Source: Vibrio sp. SNU_ST1
Lineage (GTDB): Bacteria; Pseudomonadota; Gammaproteobacteria; Enterobacterales; Vibrionaceae
DNA length: 64,000 nucleotides
NCBI RefSeq assembly: GCF_030563405.1
Contig: NZ_CP130749.1
Location: 1,116,001-1,180,000, forward strand
Reading direction: 5' to 3'
Part shown: positions 43,478 to 53,255 of the stretch, piece by piece
How the letters are laid out: each line of letters begins with the position of its first letter
Position numbering within the stretch: position 1 is the first letter of the stretch
Notes under the pieces: generated by a model
Seen by the model: the letters and a program-made list of their open reading frames with translations, nothing else
What the model was told of the DNA's origin: nothing
The model's database searches: none
Program-made: the position numbers and the translations under genes

Positions 43478-44164
43478 CTAGAAGTGAAGTTGAATCACCG
43501 AAACAATCACAGCACCAGGGCGACGGATGCCTTCGATTTCTACACGGATTTCACGTTCAATCTCTAAGCCTTTTTTAATTGGCGTTACTTTTGTCAGTGT
43601 ACTTTTAGCGCGAACGTTACTGCCCGATTTTACAGGGTATGGGAAACGTACTTGGTTAAGACCAATGTTTACAACCATCTTCGCCGTTGGGAATTGAGAT
43701 TTGTCAGGGTCAACACTGTCTGTCAGCCGAGGAAGCAGAGACAAAGTCAAAAAACCATGTGCAATGGTTGTTTTGAACGGAGAATCTGTTTCAGCCTTAG
43801 AGGGCTCAGTATGAATCCACTGCATGTCTTCAGTAACAAGGCCAAACTGGTTGATTCTGTCTTGGCTTACATTGATCCAATCACCAGTATGTATCACTTC
43901 ACCGATCTGCTGTTCAAGCTCATCAAATACAAGCTGTGCTTCTGGCTTAAGTACGATCTGTGGTTCGACAGGCATCTCTGGTGCATCTTCATTGACAGCA
44001 GGTTTATGGTGATCACGAACCCACGCAAAGAAATGACTATTTTGCGTGCGATTCAGAAAGTCTCCCCAGTAATCTCTAAGAGCTGGAGACATCCATTGCA
44101 TAAACTCTGAGTGTTGCGAAGACACGCTGTCGCCTCGGTGTTTAAATAAATCAATGACTTTCAT
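43478..44164 (-). CDS. MaoC-like (R)-enoyl-CoA hydratase
   Basis: A 228-residue protein. The N-terminal 80 residues are helical and of unknown role. The C-terminal MaoC hot-dog domain (about 88-225) has the hydratase motif WIHTEPSKAET and AHGFLTLSLLPRL, including the His of the hydratase-2 site. Such enzymes hydrate trans-2-enoyl-CoA, for example to supply polyhydroxyalkanoate or fatty-acid pathways. The ATG at 44164 is preferred over a start six codons upstream. No pha genes are adjacent. Confidence 0.82.
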   Translation of the reverse strand: MKVIDLFKHRGDSVSSQHSEFMQWMSPALRDYWGDFLNRTQNSHFFAWVRDHHKPAVNEDAPEMPVEPQIVLKPEAQLVFDELEQQIGEVIHTGDWINVSQDRINQFGLVTEDMQWIHTEPSKAETDSPFKTTIAHGFLTLSLLPRLTDSVDPDKSQFPTAKMVVNIGLNQVRFPYPVKSGSNVRAKSTLTKVTPIKKGLEIEREIRVEIEGIRRPGAVIVSVIQLHF

Positions 44165-44400
44165 AAGAACCTCAATGCACAAAATATTTCAATATAACTT
44201 GGTAATTTTGAAACACTTCACACTATTGTGCAAATACTTTCGAGCATACAAGTGTTAGCTGAACACCTACATATTCAACAAAAACAAAACCTTAGCAATA
44301 AAACACCATTTTATTACAGAGCCTTAATTGGAGTGTTAACTCTACCTTATAATGAAGATTTAATTATATAAACAGATTCTTTATTCACAAGTGGAATAAA

Positions 44401-44430
44401 AAAGGCTTAGCACAATGCTAAGCCTTCGTT
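44401..44430 (-). terminator. Intrinsic terminator after the RND pump genes
   Basis: Stem AAGGCTTAGCA / TGCTAAGCCTT with a three-base loop; the minus strand continues TTTTTTTATT. Confidence 0.88.
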
Positions 44431-44496
44431 TTTACAAGAAATTAATTACCAAGGAGGAACCTTGTAAAGGGCTCATTCTACAAGACACGAACTTCC

Positions 44497-47400
44497 CTAT
44501 TCATCGTCCAGTGGAATCAACTTGGTATTGCCACCGTGTGCCTTCTCACGTTTGCGTTGCACGAATGCATAGAAGCCAGGGATTAGGAACGTACCCGCTA
44601 ACAACACACATAGCAGACCACCAATCAGAGAAATACCCAGAGAGTTCTGGCTCACGTGACCTGCGCCCGCAGCGAAGATAAGTGGGAAGATGCCCAATAT
44701 GAATGACCAAGACGTCATGTTCACAGCACGGAAACGCAGCGTACCGCCCTTCACTGCTGCATCTTCGATTGATGCGTCCTTGTCTTCACGCTCCACCTTA
44801 GCAAACTCCACAATCAAGATTGCGTTCTTAGCGGCCAAGGCTATCAAGAGAACCAAGCCAATTTGCGCATAGAGGTTCAGCGGTGTACCTGTCAGGTTCA
44901 ACGCCAAGAAGGAACCCAAGGTTGCAACAGGTACCACTAAGATAATCGCTATAGGGATTGTCCAACTCTCGTACTGAGCCACCATAAACAGGTAGATAAA
45001 GATCAGCGCCAATGCGAAAGCAAAGATCGCTTGATTGCCTGCCAAGACCTCTTGGTAAGCCATTCCGGTCCATTCGTACTGGTAACCCTGAGGTAATACT
45101 TCTGCGGCTACACGCTCCATTGCAGCAATCGCATCACCACTTGAGTAACCCGGCGCTGGTTGGCCTTGAATCACGGCACTACGGTACATGTTGTAACGCC
45201 ATGCTACATCCGGCTCGAAGATCTGGTCGTAAGTCACCAATGTGCTTAACGGGATCATCTCGCCATTAGACGAACGTACGTGGAATCGTTGTAGGTCATC
45301 CATGCTGCTACGGTGTTCACTGTCAGCTTGCATGGTTACACGGAAGTTCTTACCAAACATGGTGAAGTCATTCACGTACATTGACCCAAGATTGCCTTGT
45401 AGCGTTTGGAATATTTCCGACAGCGGAATACCTAGCTGTTGCGCTTTCTCACGATCAATATCGACATAGTAGTGAGGTACATTCGCACGGAAGGTACTGA
45501 AGGTATGTGAAATCTCAGGCTGTTTGTTCGCCTCAGCAATCACGTCATTCATTACCATCGCCAGATCAGTGCGGCTACGACCTAATGTATCTTCGAGAAC
45601 AAACTCAAAACCAGACGCAGCACCCATGCCCGGTACAGCTGGAGGTCCCATTGCAAATACGATCGCTTGAGGCAGTTCTGTTGCTGCTCGACCATTAATA
45701 CGTTGTGAGATAGCTTGCGCTGAATGTTGACCGTCCAATGCGTTACGCATGTCCCAATCATGGAGCTTGATGAACATCGACGCGCCATTCGAAGCTGAAG
45801 CGCCCGTCATGAATGCATAGCCGTTAACCAGTGTCACACCATCAACGCCCGGCTCTTGCTCGACCATCTCTAGCAACTGCTCTGTCACATCTTCTGTACG
45901 AGACAGCGATGCCGCATCAGGAAGTTGCACATTGACCAACAAGATGCCTTTATCTTCTTGAGGTACGAAAGCCGTAGACGTGGTTTTCGCGAAGTAAGTT
46001 ACCGCCGCTAGTGCCACAACAAAGAAGGTAAACAGCAGAACACCCTTTTTCACAAGGAAGCCTGCAATTTGACCATATTTGTTGGTTACTGACTCAAGAC
46101 CACGGTTAAACGCTTGGTACCAACGTGCTGTGTTACCACCGCCCTGCTTAAGAACCAATGAACACAATGCTGGTGACAGCGTTAGAGCGTTAATAGAAGA
46201 GATCACAACCGCAATACAGATGGTCAGAGCGAACTGACGATACATGATGCCGGTAATACCTGGCAGCATCGCTACTGGGATGAATACCGCTAACAGAACC
46301 AAGGTTGAGGTAACAATTGGACCCGTTACTTCTTTCATTGCGATAAGCGTTGCTTTTCGCGGTGAAATCGTAGGATCTTTGGCCATCGTAGTATCGACGT
46401 TCTCGATAACCAAGATCGCATCGTCTACTACGATACCAATCGCCAAAATCAAACCAAACAAGGTTACTGTATTAATGGTAAAGCCCGTCATCTGCATGAC
46501 CGCAAAAGTACCAATCAAAGATACCGGAATCGCAACCACAGGAATCAAGGTTGCACGTGCACTGCCCAAGAACAAGTACGTTACTGCGATAACCAGCAAA
46601 ATTGCTTCGATGAGAGTTTTAACTACGCCTTTAATCGATTCAGCAACGAAGAGTGTGGTGTCATAACTCGCCTCGTAAGCAACGCCTTCAGGGAAATTTT
46701 TGCTTAGGTTGTCGAGCATCGCCATGACTGCTTTACCACTTTCCAGCGCATTAGCGTCTGACTGAAGAGACAGCGTTACGATTGAAGCGTCTTGACCACG
46801 GTATTTACCGTTACCATCGTAGAACTTTTTACCTAGCTCAACACGTGCAACGTCTTTTAAATAAACCGTTGAACCGTCTTGATTTGCACGAAGCACTACA
46901 TTCTCAAACTCATCAGCCGTTTCTAATCGGCCTTTTGTTACCAAGTTGAATTGCACTTCTTGCGCGTTGTTATAGGGTGCGGCACCAATACGGCCAGCTG
47001 CGACTTGAACGTTCTGTTCTGCCAAGGCGCGATTCACATCAGAGGTGGTTATATTGAGGTTAGCCATTTTTTCAGGATCTAACCAAACACGCATCGCGTA
47101 TTCACCACCACCCAACACGTTAACTTCACTAATGCCCTTTACACGAGCCAATTGGTCCTTAATGTTCAAGTTCACGTAGTTGATAAGGAATTGGTCGTTG
47201 TACTCTCCGTTCGGCGAGTAGAAGTTCAAGACCATCAGCAAGTCAGGAGAACGCTTCTTGACCGTCACACCCACCATTCTTACTTCTTGTGGAAGTTTCG
47301 ATTCGATCTGAGCAACGCGGTTCTGAACGTTGACCTGAGCCATATCAGCATCAGTACCGACATCAAAGGTCACATTAAGGTTGTATGAACCATCGTTAGC

Positions 47401-47649
47401 ACTTTTAGAAGACATGTAGATCATATCTTCCACGCCATTCACCGACGTCTCTATGGGGTCGGCTATCGCCTGTTCCACCACTTCAGCACTGGCACCCGTG
47501 TAGAATGCCGATACACTGACCGATGGTGGGCTAATTTTTGGATATTCGGCCACTGGTAAGATAGCGAGAGAGATCGCCCCCGCCAACGTTAATATTATGG
47601 AGATGACAAGGGCAAACTTAGGCCTTTGAATAAAGAAACGACTTAACAT
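44497..47649 (-). CDS. RND efflux pump, AcrB-type inner-membrane protein
   Basis: Proton-driven hydrophobe/amphiphile efflux transporter of 1050 residues, the AcrB family length. Twelve membrane helices flank two large periplasmic loops. Proton-relay acidic residues are present in GIVVDDAILVIENV (helix 4), and the relay Lys is in LLIALAAKNAILIVEFA (helix 10). The start MLSRFFIQRPKFALVISI is typical. The gene follows its membrane fusion partner by 11 bp; no outer-membrane TolC gene is in the operon, so a shared TolC is expected. Substrates cannot be told; several paralogous RND pumps occur in vibrios. Confidence 0.94.
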   Translation of the reverse strand: MLSRFFIQRPKFALVISIILTLAGAISLAILPVAEYPKISPPSVSVSAFYTGASAEVVEQAIADPIETSVNGVEDMIYMSSKSANDGSYNLNVTFDVGTDADMAQVNVQNRVAQIESKLPQEVRMVGVTVKKRSPDLLMVLNFYSPNGEYNDQFLINYVNLNIKDQLARVKGISEVNVLGGGEYAMRVWLDPEKMANLNITTSDVNRALAEQNVQVAAGRIGAAPYNNAQEVQFNLVTKGRLETADEFENVVLRANQDGSTVYLKDVARVELGKKFYDGNGKYRGQDASIVTLSLQSDANALESGKAVMAMLDNLSKNFPEGVAYEASYDTTLFVAESIKGVVKTLIEAILLVIAVTYLFLGSARATLIPVVAIPVSLIGTFAVMQMTGFTINTVTLFGLILAIGIVVDDAILVIENVDTTMAKDPTISPRKATLIAMKEVTGPIVTSTLVLLAVFIPVAMLPGITGIMYRQFALTICIAVVISSINALTLSPALCSLVLKQGGGNTARWYQAFNRGLESVTNKYGQIAGFLVKKGVLLFTFFVVALAAVTYFAKTTSTAFVPQEDKGILLVNVQLPDAASLSRTEDVTEQLLEMVEQEPGVDGVTLVNGYAFMTGASASNGASMFIKLHDWDMRNALDGQHSAQAISQRINGRAATELPQAIVFAMGPPAVPGMGAASGFEFVLEDTLGRSRTDLAMVMNDVIAEANKQPEISHTFSTFRANVPHYYVDIDREKAQQLGIPLSEIFQTLQGNLGSMYVNDFTMFGKNFRVTMQADSEHRSSMDDLQRFHVRSSNGEMIPLSTLVTYDQIFEPDVAWRYNMYRSAVIQGQPAPGYSSGDAIAAMERVAAEVLPQGYQYEWTGMAYQEVLAGNQAIFAFALALIFIYLFMVAQYESWTIPIAIILVVPVATLGSFLALNLTGTPLNLYAQIGLVLLIALAAKNAILIVEFAKVEREDKDASIEDAAVKGGTLRFRAVNMTSWSFILGIFPLIFAAGAGHVSQNSLGISLIGGLLCVLLAGTFLIPGFYAFVQRKREKAHGGNTKLIPLDDE

Positions 47650-47660
47650 AAATAGCCCCC

Positions 47661-48797
47661 TTACTCAGCTTGTTCAGCAGAAGCTTGAATACGAACAGAC
47701 ATACCATTACGTACACGCTGTAAGCCTTGAGTGATCACTGCGTCGTTCTTCTCTAGACCAGAATGAACGATCACACCACCTTCAACTTGTCGCCCCATCT
47801 CAATGTTTCTGCGCTCAGCAACTGGTGCGGCTTCACCTTCAACCAATACCATCACAAAGTCACCTTCTAGGTCGGTTTGAACTGCACGACGCGGAATAGT
47901 CACAACATCAATAGATTGCTTTTCACGTAGATCAACGCGAACGTGTTGGCCTGGAAGTAATTGCTGGTTCGGGTTATCAGCAATTGCGCGCATCGCGATC
48001 GTACCAGTATTGAGGTTGATACGGTTCCCCAAGAAATCAAGCTGACCTAGATGTTCGAACGCTTCACCATTCTCAAGCATGATCTGAACTTCAACACCTG
48101 CAGAGTCGCTACTGCCATCACCTTCAATGCGATCCATACCTAACTCAATCCGCTCACGCTCACTGATGCTGAACGATGCATGGATTGGATCTAGGCTAAC
48201 CAAGGTGGTTAATACGCCTGAAGACGGTGAAACCAGATCACCCGTGCTCACTTTGCTGTCACTAATTCGTCCAGAGAAAGGCGCAATAATTTTGGTATGA
48301 GAAAGCTGAACATTGGCTGCATTGAGCTGTGCTTGACTTGCTTCAAGCTGTGCCTGAGAACCCAATAAGTTTGCTGTTAATGCATCAAATTCCGATTGAG
48401 AAATACTGCCCTTAGGGAGAAGGTTCTTACCACGGTTAAAATCAAGTTCGGCTTTTTTAAGATTCGCATTCGCTTGAGCAACAGACGCTTTTGCGCTTGC
48501 TACTTCAGCCTCAAATGAAGATGGCTCAATAGAATAAAGTAATTGGTCCTTTTCGACCATTTGACCTTCATTAAAATGACGGCTTTGTAGATAGCCAGAA
48601 ACTTGCGCTGTGATGGCCGTATCTTCAACGGCTTCAATACGACCGATATACGACTTACTTTGCTGGTGAGAAACAACGCTAACATCCTGTACAGCTACGA
48701 GAGGTAAAGGCGCTTGCTTGGAATTTTGAGCATCTTGCCCACATCCAGCAAGAATAAGAGAGCTTGCAAGAGCCGTAAGGATCAACTTTTTACGCAT
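47661..48797 (-). CDS. RND efflux membrane fusion protein (AcrA-like)
   Basis: Periplasmic adaptor of 378 residues anchored by lipid: lipobox LILAGC near residue 17. The lipoyl/hairpin region (about 60-170) contains AQVSGYLQSRHFNEGQMVEKDQLLYSIEP. It is followed by beta-barrel and membrane-proximal domains ending NGMSVRIQA. It connects the AcrB-type pump to TolC. The ATG at 48797 starts the signal peptide (MRKKLILTALASSLILAGC); the frame extends upstream but the extra residues do not fit. Confidence 0.93.
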   Translation of the reverse strand: MRKKLILTALASSLILAGCGQDAQNSKQAPLPLVAVQDVSVVSHQQSKSYIGRIEAVEDTAITAQVSGYLQSRHFNEGQMVEKDQLLYSIEPSSFEAEVASAKASVAQANANLKKAELDFNRGKNLLPKGSISQSEFDALTANLLGSQAQLEASQAQLNAANVQLSHTKIIAPFSGRISDSKVSTGDLVSPSSGVLTTLVSLDPIHASFSISERERIELGMDRIEGDGSSDSAGVEVQIMLENGEAFEHLGQLDFLGNRINLNTGTIAMRAIADNPNQQLLPGQHVRVDLREKQSIDVVTIPRRAVQTDLEGDFVMVLVEGEAAPVAERRNIEMGRQVEGGVIVHSGLEKNDAVITQGLQRVRNGMSVRIQASAEQAE

Positions 48798-49056
48798 GGT
48801 TATACCGTCACTTATTAGTATTTGAACAGCATAAAATTTACGTAACACGCTCGTTACTATTGTCCGAGGAATATCAATTATAGCGAACCAAAGTGTATCA
48901 ATATGTTAATTGAAACTAAGTGCTTATATAGTAGTTACAAACGCGTTACAATTTCTAAGTAAATCAATCTCTCAGCTTTTGTTCTCTATGGATATTGTCT
49001 AACATAATGTATTGTCAGGCAGATAAGCATTCACATTTAATTGTTAAGGAATTCTC

Positions 49057-49500
49057 ATGATTTCAAAATGGGCTAAACGTTTCTATCAAATGGCGGAATT
49101 GGTCGGTTCTTGGAGTAAAGATCCTTCAACTCAAGTCGGCGCCGTAATCACTAAGCACAACCGTATTGTTTCCGTTGGTTTTAATGGCTACCCGCATGGC
49201 GTGTCTGATAGTGCGGATACTGACGATCGCGAGATGAAATACCTCAAGACACTTCACGCTGAAGAAAATGCAATCTTGTTTGCTAAACGTGATTTAGACA
49301 GTTGCGAAGTTTGGGTAACTCACTTCCCTTGTCCGAACTGTGCAGCAAAAATCATCCAAACTGGAATTTCAGCGGTACATTGCCCAGAGCAAAGTGAAGA
49401 TTTCCTTTCTCGTTGGGGTGATAAGATCAAGATAAGCCAAGATATGTTTGAGCAAGCAGGTGTCGAAGTAGACTGGTTGCCACTCGCTGACCTGGATTAA
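49057..49500 (+). CDS. dCMP deaminase family protein (ComEB-like)
   Basis: Zinc-dependent cytidine/deoxycytidylate deaminase-fold enzyme, 147 residues. The zinc and proton-shuttle motif HAEEN (about 70-74) and the second zinc motif PCPNC are both intact. dCMP deaminase makes dUMP for thymidylate synthesis; short proteins like this are annotated as dCMP deaminase or ComEB. The substrate is inferred from the family only. It is a single gene with a strong terminator and AAGGA upstream. Confidence 0.85.
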   Translation: MISKWAKRFYQMAELVGSWSKDPSTQVGAVITKHNRIVSVGFNGYPHGVSDSADTDDREMKYLKTLHAEENAILFAKRDLDSCEVWVTHFPCPNCAAKIIQTGISAVHCPEQSEDFLSRWGDKIKISQDMFEQAGVEVDWLPLADLD

Positions 49501-49530
49501 TCATTTACAAATAGCGAGCCCCAAATACAA

Positions 49531-49566
49531 AAAAGCCGAGAATCGATATATTCGATCTCGGCTTTC
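49531..49566. terminator. Bidirectional intrinsic terminator
   Basis: Long stem AAAGCCGAGAATCGA / TCGATCTCGGCTTT with a TATAT-type loop, T-rich after it; it lies between the convergent deaminase and MscS genes. Confidence 0.85.
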
Positions 49567-49588
49567 TTTTTATTCGGACTTGCTAACT

Positions 49589-49615
49589 TTTAGCCTTTAG
49601 CCTTTAGCCTTTAGA
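49589..49615. repeat. 7-bp tandem repeats (TTTAGCC)
   Basis: Three perfect TTTAGCC units and a partial one lie just downstream of the MscS gene stop (minus strand). Confidence 0.8.
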
Positions 49616-49621
49616 GCAGTA

Positions 49622-50464
49622 TTAGTCACTTGAAGGAAATGCCGCCGCGTAAGCTTCCATGAAGTCCTTGCGAATATCTTGCTCTAGATGAATCGCTTTT
49701 TCGGTCGGACAGAAGATCATAAAATGCACTTCTTGCTCACCCGTCGAACTGCTCGTGATATGGATATGAGGCTCAGACCCCGGAAGGTCAACACCAGCGT
49801 GCTTTTCGATCACACCGTTATATCGGCGGGCAACATCAATAAACTCTTCACAATGCTCTTCAATTTTCACAATAAGACCCGGCACCATAGGGTATAGGTT
49901 TACAAAGTCTTTCACAGTCACAAAAAAGTTATGATAAACGTAGCGCTTCATGAAATTGAGGTTCTTTACCGGATAAGTGAAGAACATGCTATTGGGCAGC
50001 GTAGCGGTCTTTCCTGTGAAGTGATATTGCCCATGATATAGGTCGATTTCCTGAATCACAGTCGCCATCAAGTTGTGCTCAATCACCTCACCGCTGATTT
50101 TACCCACTTCGATCCAGTCGCCAATTCTAAATGAGCGAGAACTCGCACGTTGAATAGAACCAGTGAAACACAAAATGATCTCTTTAGACGCGACGACTAT
50201 CGCAACAGCAATAGCCGTAACTGAGAGTGCAAATTCGCTGATTTCGGATTTCCACAACACGAATAACGTCACAACAATAATCGCGAATGTGCCGTTTTTG
50301 GTACGTGACATCCAGTTACGTTGGTCTTCACTAAGAAAAGCGACATCACCACGGATTCGAGACAAAGTGATTCGTCGGATTATTAAAATAATGCAGATGA
50401 TCAGCACACTAAAAATAAACTTATTAGCGAGTAAGAAATCTATTACTTGCCACATCTTTTCCAT
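49622..50464 (-). CDS. MscS-type mechanosensitive channel
   Basis: Small mechanosensitive channel of 280 residues. Three hydrophobic helices (about 14-32, 56-74 and 78-102) are followed by the beta domain motif RSFRIGDWIEVGKISGEV, which matches the MscS RPFRAGEYVDL region. The C-terminal alpha/beta domain follows. It would open under membrane tension to release solutes on hypo-osmotic shock. It stands alone. The pore helix is less Gly/Ala-rich than in E. coli MscS, so gating may differ. Confidence 0.88.
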   Translation of the reverse strand: MEKMWQVIDFLLANKFIFSVLIICIILIIRRITLSRIRGDVAFLSEDQRNWMSRTKNGTFAIIVVTLFVLWKSEISEFALSVTAIAVAIVVASKEIILCFTGSIQRASSRSFRIGDWIEVGKISGEVIEHNLMATVIQEIDLYHGQYHFTGKTATLPNSMFFTYPVKNLNFMKRYVYHNFFVTVKDFVNLYPMVPGLIVKIEEHCEEFIDVARRYNGVIEKHAGVDLPGSEPHIHITSSSTGEQEVHFMIFCPTEKAIHLEQDIRKDFMEAYAAAFPSSD

Positions 50465-50629
50465 TACTTATTCCTTTGTATTACAACAATTAAGCTTTAT
50501 AACGACGAGCATTCAAACAATTAGCCTATACAACGACGAACTTTACAGCGACTGACTCAACCCAATAAACGCATTATGAAAAAACGATCAAAAAACGAGC
50601 GCCTTTCATACTTAACTCTGTCTAGGCTA

Positions 50630-51097
50630 TCACTTTATCTTGGCAGAAGTAATAAATTGGCCAAAAGTTTCACACCAAATCACAACGGTATTAAATCGAT
50701 TAAGATCAGTACCTTTGGGAAGCTCAACCATAAACCGGTCGAATGTTTTCACATCTCCGATTATCAGTAACTCGTTCTTGCTGTCATTGAAAGCTTGCTC
50801 GGTTTCAATGAACTTAGGCGAGAGGTAAACCTTATAATCAGGCCCCGGCGCCAATTCACCTTCAAAAGCTATCGCACTTTCAGAGACAGAGACGATGCCT
50901 TTTCCCCAGTGTAAGAAGTCACTGTCTTGTCGATCTTTAGTGAACTCACCTGTATAGATAGCCTGCTGACTGATCGCTTCAACAGAACTTGAGGAAGGAG
51001 AATCAGGCTCAATCAAGATAGGTAGTGCATAGACACCAAGCCCAAAACCAAAAGCACCCACGGCTAAGTGGGTGCAAAGTAAAACTAACTTTTTCAT
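50630..51097 (-). CDS. DM13-domain protein
   Basis: A 155-residue exported or membrane-anchored protein: one N-terminal hydrophobic segment (about 4-24) and then a DM13 domain. The domain shows LAPGPDYKVYLSP and the conserved end VVIWCETFGQFITSAKI with its single cysteine. DM13 is a cytochrome-like/electron-transfer-associated domain whose bacterial role is not settled. The ATG at 51097 has AAGGGAG upstream. It follows pepT by 76 bp on the same strand and may share its transcript. Confidence 0.82.
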   Translation of the reverse strand: MKKLVLLCTHLAVGAFGFGLGVYALPILIEPDSPSSSSVEAISQQAIYTGEFTKDRQDSDFLHWGKGIVSVSESAIAFEGELAPGPDYKVYLSPKFIETEQAFNDSKNELLIIGDVKTFDRFMVELPKGTDLNRFNTVVIWCETFGQFITSAKIK

Positions 51098-51173
51098 CGC
51101 GTACTCCCTTATGCTTAAAGAGAGTATTAATGAATACTCTCCAAAATACAAAGAGATATCGCGTTTTAGGCGG

Positions 51174-52406
51174 CTATTTTTGATAGTGAATAGCGGTACG
51201 TTGAGACAGTTCGACGATCACTTTTACCGCTTGTTCCATGCCTTGAATGGTAATGAACTCATGAATACCGTGGAAATTGTAGCCGCCAGTGAAGATATTC
51301 GGACATGGTAGCCCCATGAAAGATAAGCGAGCACCGTCTGTACCGCCTCGGATTGGTTTAATCATAGGCTCTACATCACACTCAATCATCGCTTGCTTCG
51401 CTAACTCGATAATGTGCTGATGCGGTTCAACCATCTCTTTCATGTTGAAATAGCTATCGGTGAGCACCAACTCAACACGACCTTTCTCTAGGCGCTCGTT
51501 CAGCTCATCCACTTTCTGTTGCATGAATACCTTACGAGCTTCTACACCCTCACGCTCAAAATCACGGATGATGTAACCCAGTTCAGAACGCGCCACACCC
51601 ATTTCAGCCGACTTCAGGTGGTAGAAACCTTCATAACCTTCTGTGCACTCGGGTGTCTCTTGCGCTGGCATCATCAATTGGAATTGCGCCGCAATATTCA
51701 TCGCGTTCACCATTTTGCCTTTTGCGGTACCTGGGTGAACATTTACGCCATGACAGATAACATCGGCACTCGTTGCATTGAAGTTCTCAAATTCCAACTC
51801 ACCGACTGGACCACCATCAATGGTATACGCCCACTCAGCGCCGAACTTCTCAACATCAAACAAGTTCGCACCACGGCCAATCTCTTCATCCGGAGTGAAA
51901 CCAATGCAAATGTCGCCATGTTTAATGTCTGGGTTTGATTTAAGGTAAGCAATCGCGCTGATGATCTCAGCGATACCCGCCTTGTTGTCGGCACCCAGTA
52001 AAGTCGTGCCATCGGTCGTGATAAGATCATGACCATGCAGAGTATCAAGATCTGGGTATTGGCTTGGGTTTAAGCTTTCACCACTTGTACCTAACTCAAT
52101 CGTTCCACCTTGGTAATCTTTAATCACTTGCGGTTTCACGTTCGCCCCTGATGCATCAGGAGCGGTATCCATGTGCGCCACAAAGCCAATAGCAGGTACA
52201 GGGTAATCGACATTCGACGGCAGTTTCGCCATCAAGTATCCATTTTCATCTAAAGAGACATCAACTAAGTCTAATGCAACCAATTCTAACTTTAAGGCTT
52301 CAGCAAAAGTAATTTGCCCCGGTGAACTTGGGCATTGCTGATTAGAAGGATCGGATTTGGTATCAAAAGTAACGTAATTCAGAAAACGTTCTACAAGCTT
52401 TTCCAT
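51174..52406 (-). CDS. pepT: Peptidase T (tripeptide aminopeptidase)
   Basis: Cytoplasmic M20B zinc aminopeptidase that cleaves the N-terminal residue of tripeptides. The product is 410 residues, the family length. Zinc and catalytic motifs are intact: GFVAHMDTAPD, TLLGADNKAGIAEI, GFTPDEEIGRGA, TIDGGPVGELEFE and the late His in NFHGIHEFI. It begins MEKLVERFLNYVTFDTKSD. In enterics pepT is under FNR control; I did not identify a clear FNR box here. Confidence 0.95.
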   Translation of the reverse strand: MEKLVERFLNYVTFDTKSDPSNQQCPSSPGQITFAEALKLELVALDLVDVSLDENGYLMAKLPSNVDYPVPAIGFVAHMDTAPDASGANVKPQVIKDYQGGTIELGTSGESLNPSQYPDLDTLHGHDLITTDGTTLLGADNKAGIAEIISAIAYLKSNPDIKHGDICIGFTPDEEIGRGANLFDVEKFGAEWAYTIDGGPVGELEFENFNATSADVICHGVNVHPGTAKGKMVNAMNIAAQFQLMMPAQETPECTEGYEGFYHLKSAEMGVARSELGYIIRDFEREGVEARKVFMQQKVDELNERLEKGRVELVLTDSYFNMKEMVEPHQHIIELAKQAMIECDVEPMIKPIRGGTDGARLSFMGLPCPNIFTGGYNFHGIHEFITIQGMEQAVKVIVELSQRTAIHYQK

Positions 52407-52754
52407 AATTCATCTCACCATGGATTAAGTAATTGATTTACTGACTTAATTATAAATGTAGATAAGTAATTTATTGTTAGGGAATTACCTACATTTAGTC
52501 AGTAGCGAGGTTTTTCATCTTACGCCCCTGACCATGTATGTAATTGCTCTAAATCATTATTGTGCGAAATTAGACGAGCTTCCTATACTTGAAACAGAGG
52601 GTTTCGTCAGTTCAACATTGCATACGGATGATAAGAGATCGCTTTGTACGCATTCTACGCCCTCCGCTCTCAGCCTAAAAAAAGTACAAAGTGGATGATG
52701 ATCACTATTTATCCTTGATGCAGAATCTGTCATACGTTACACGGAGACACTGTT

Positions 52755-52901
52755 ATGACGATTAATAAATATTTCATTTTCTCTCCTCAAGCCTCTGAGG
52801 AAACGCTCCAACCAGTATTAACTGAGAAAGAAGTTCAAAGGCAGGAAGCTCTAAGACAGGCGCAGACCCAGGGTGGGTTTGATACCAACGCGACCTCGTA
52901 A
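52755..52901 (+). CDS. 48-residue protein of unknown function
   Basis: A short frame starting MTINKYFIFSPQASEE and ending GGFDTNATS, rich in Gln and Glu in the middle (EKEVQRQEALRQAQTQGG). A GGAGA ribosome site lies about eight bases before the ATG. A strong intrinsic terminator follows 39 bp after the stop, which supports a real transcription unit. No family recognised. Confidence 0.55.
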   Translation: MTINKYFIFSPQASEETLQPVLTEKEVQRQEALRQAQTQGGFDTNATS

Positions 52902-52939
52902 CTTGATAATACTCAGTACGTATTTATAGAACCCCTAAT

Positions 52940-52974
52940 AAAGAGCTCTACTTCTCTATGATGTAGAGCTCTTT
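52940..52974 (+). terminator. Intrinsic terminator after the 48-residue gene
   Basis: Perfect 12-bp stem AAAGAGCTCTAC / GTAGAGCTCTTT with an 11-base loop. Nothing else is seen between here and 53256. Confidence 0.8.
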
Positions 52975-53255
52975 GTCTATAGACCTTTCTTCTCTATTTC
53001 CGATAAGCCCTATCTAGCCTTCAGCCTATTCGAACTCGTTTACTTTCCGACCTTCGCCTCTGTATCTATAGTTACTCGAGTACATCGCCATCTCATTCGT
53101 CACGCTGAGAAATGACTCATTAAACTTCCCCAAGCCATACCTTGTCGTGCCATTTTGTGCTAATAATTCATATTCGTTTTCATTCCTCACTCGCCCTCTT
53201 TTCAAATACTTTTATGCGAGTACCAGAGAACTTAACCACAGGAATCCCGAATTCA

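Noticed and set aside
46244..46666. 140-codon frame antisense to the RND pump gene
   Set aside because: Shadow of membrane-helix codons in the real gene.
52474..52698. 74-codon plus-strand frame upstream of the 48-residue gene
   Set aside because: No ribosome site and no recognisable features; it covers the pepT promoter region.
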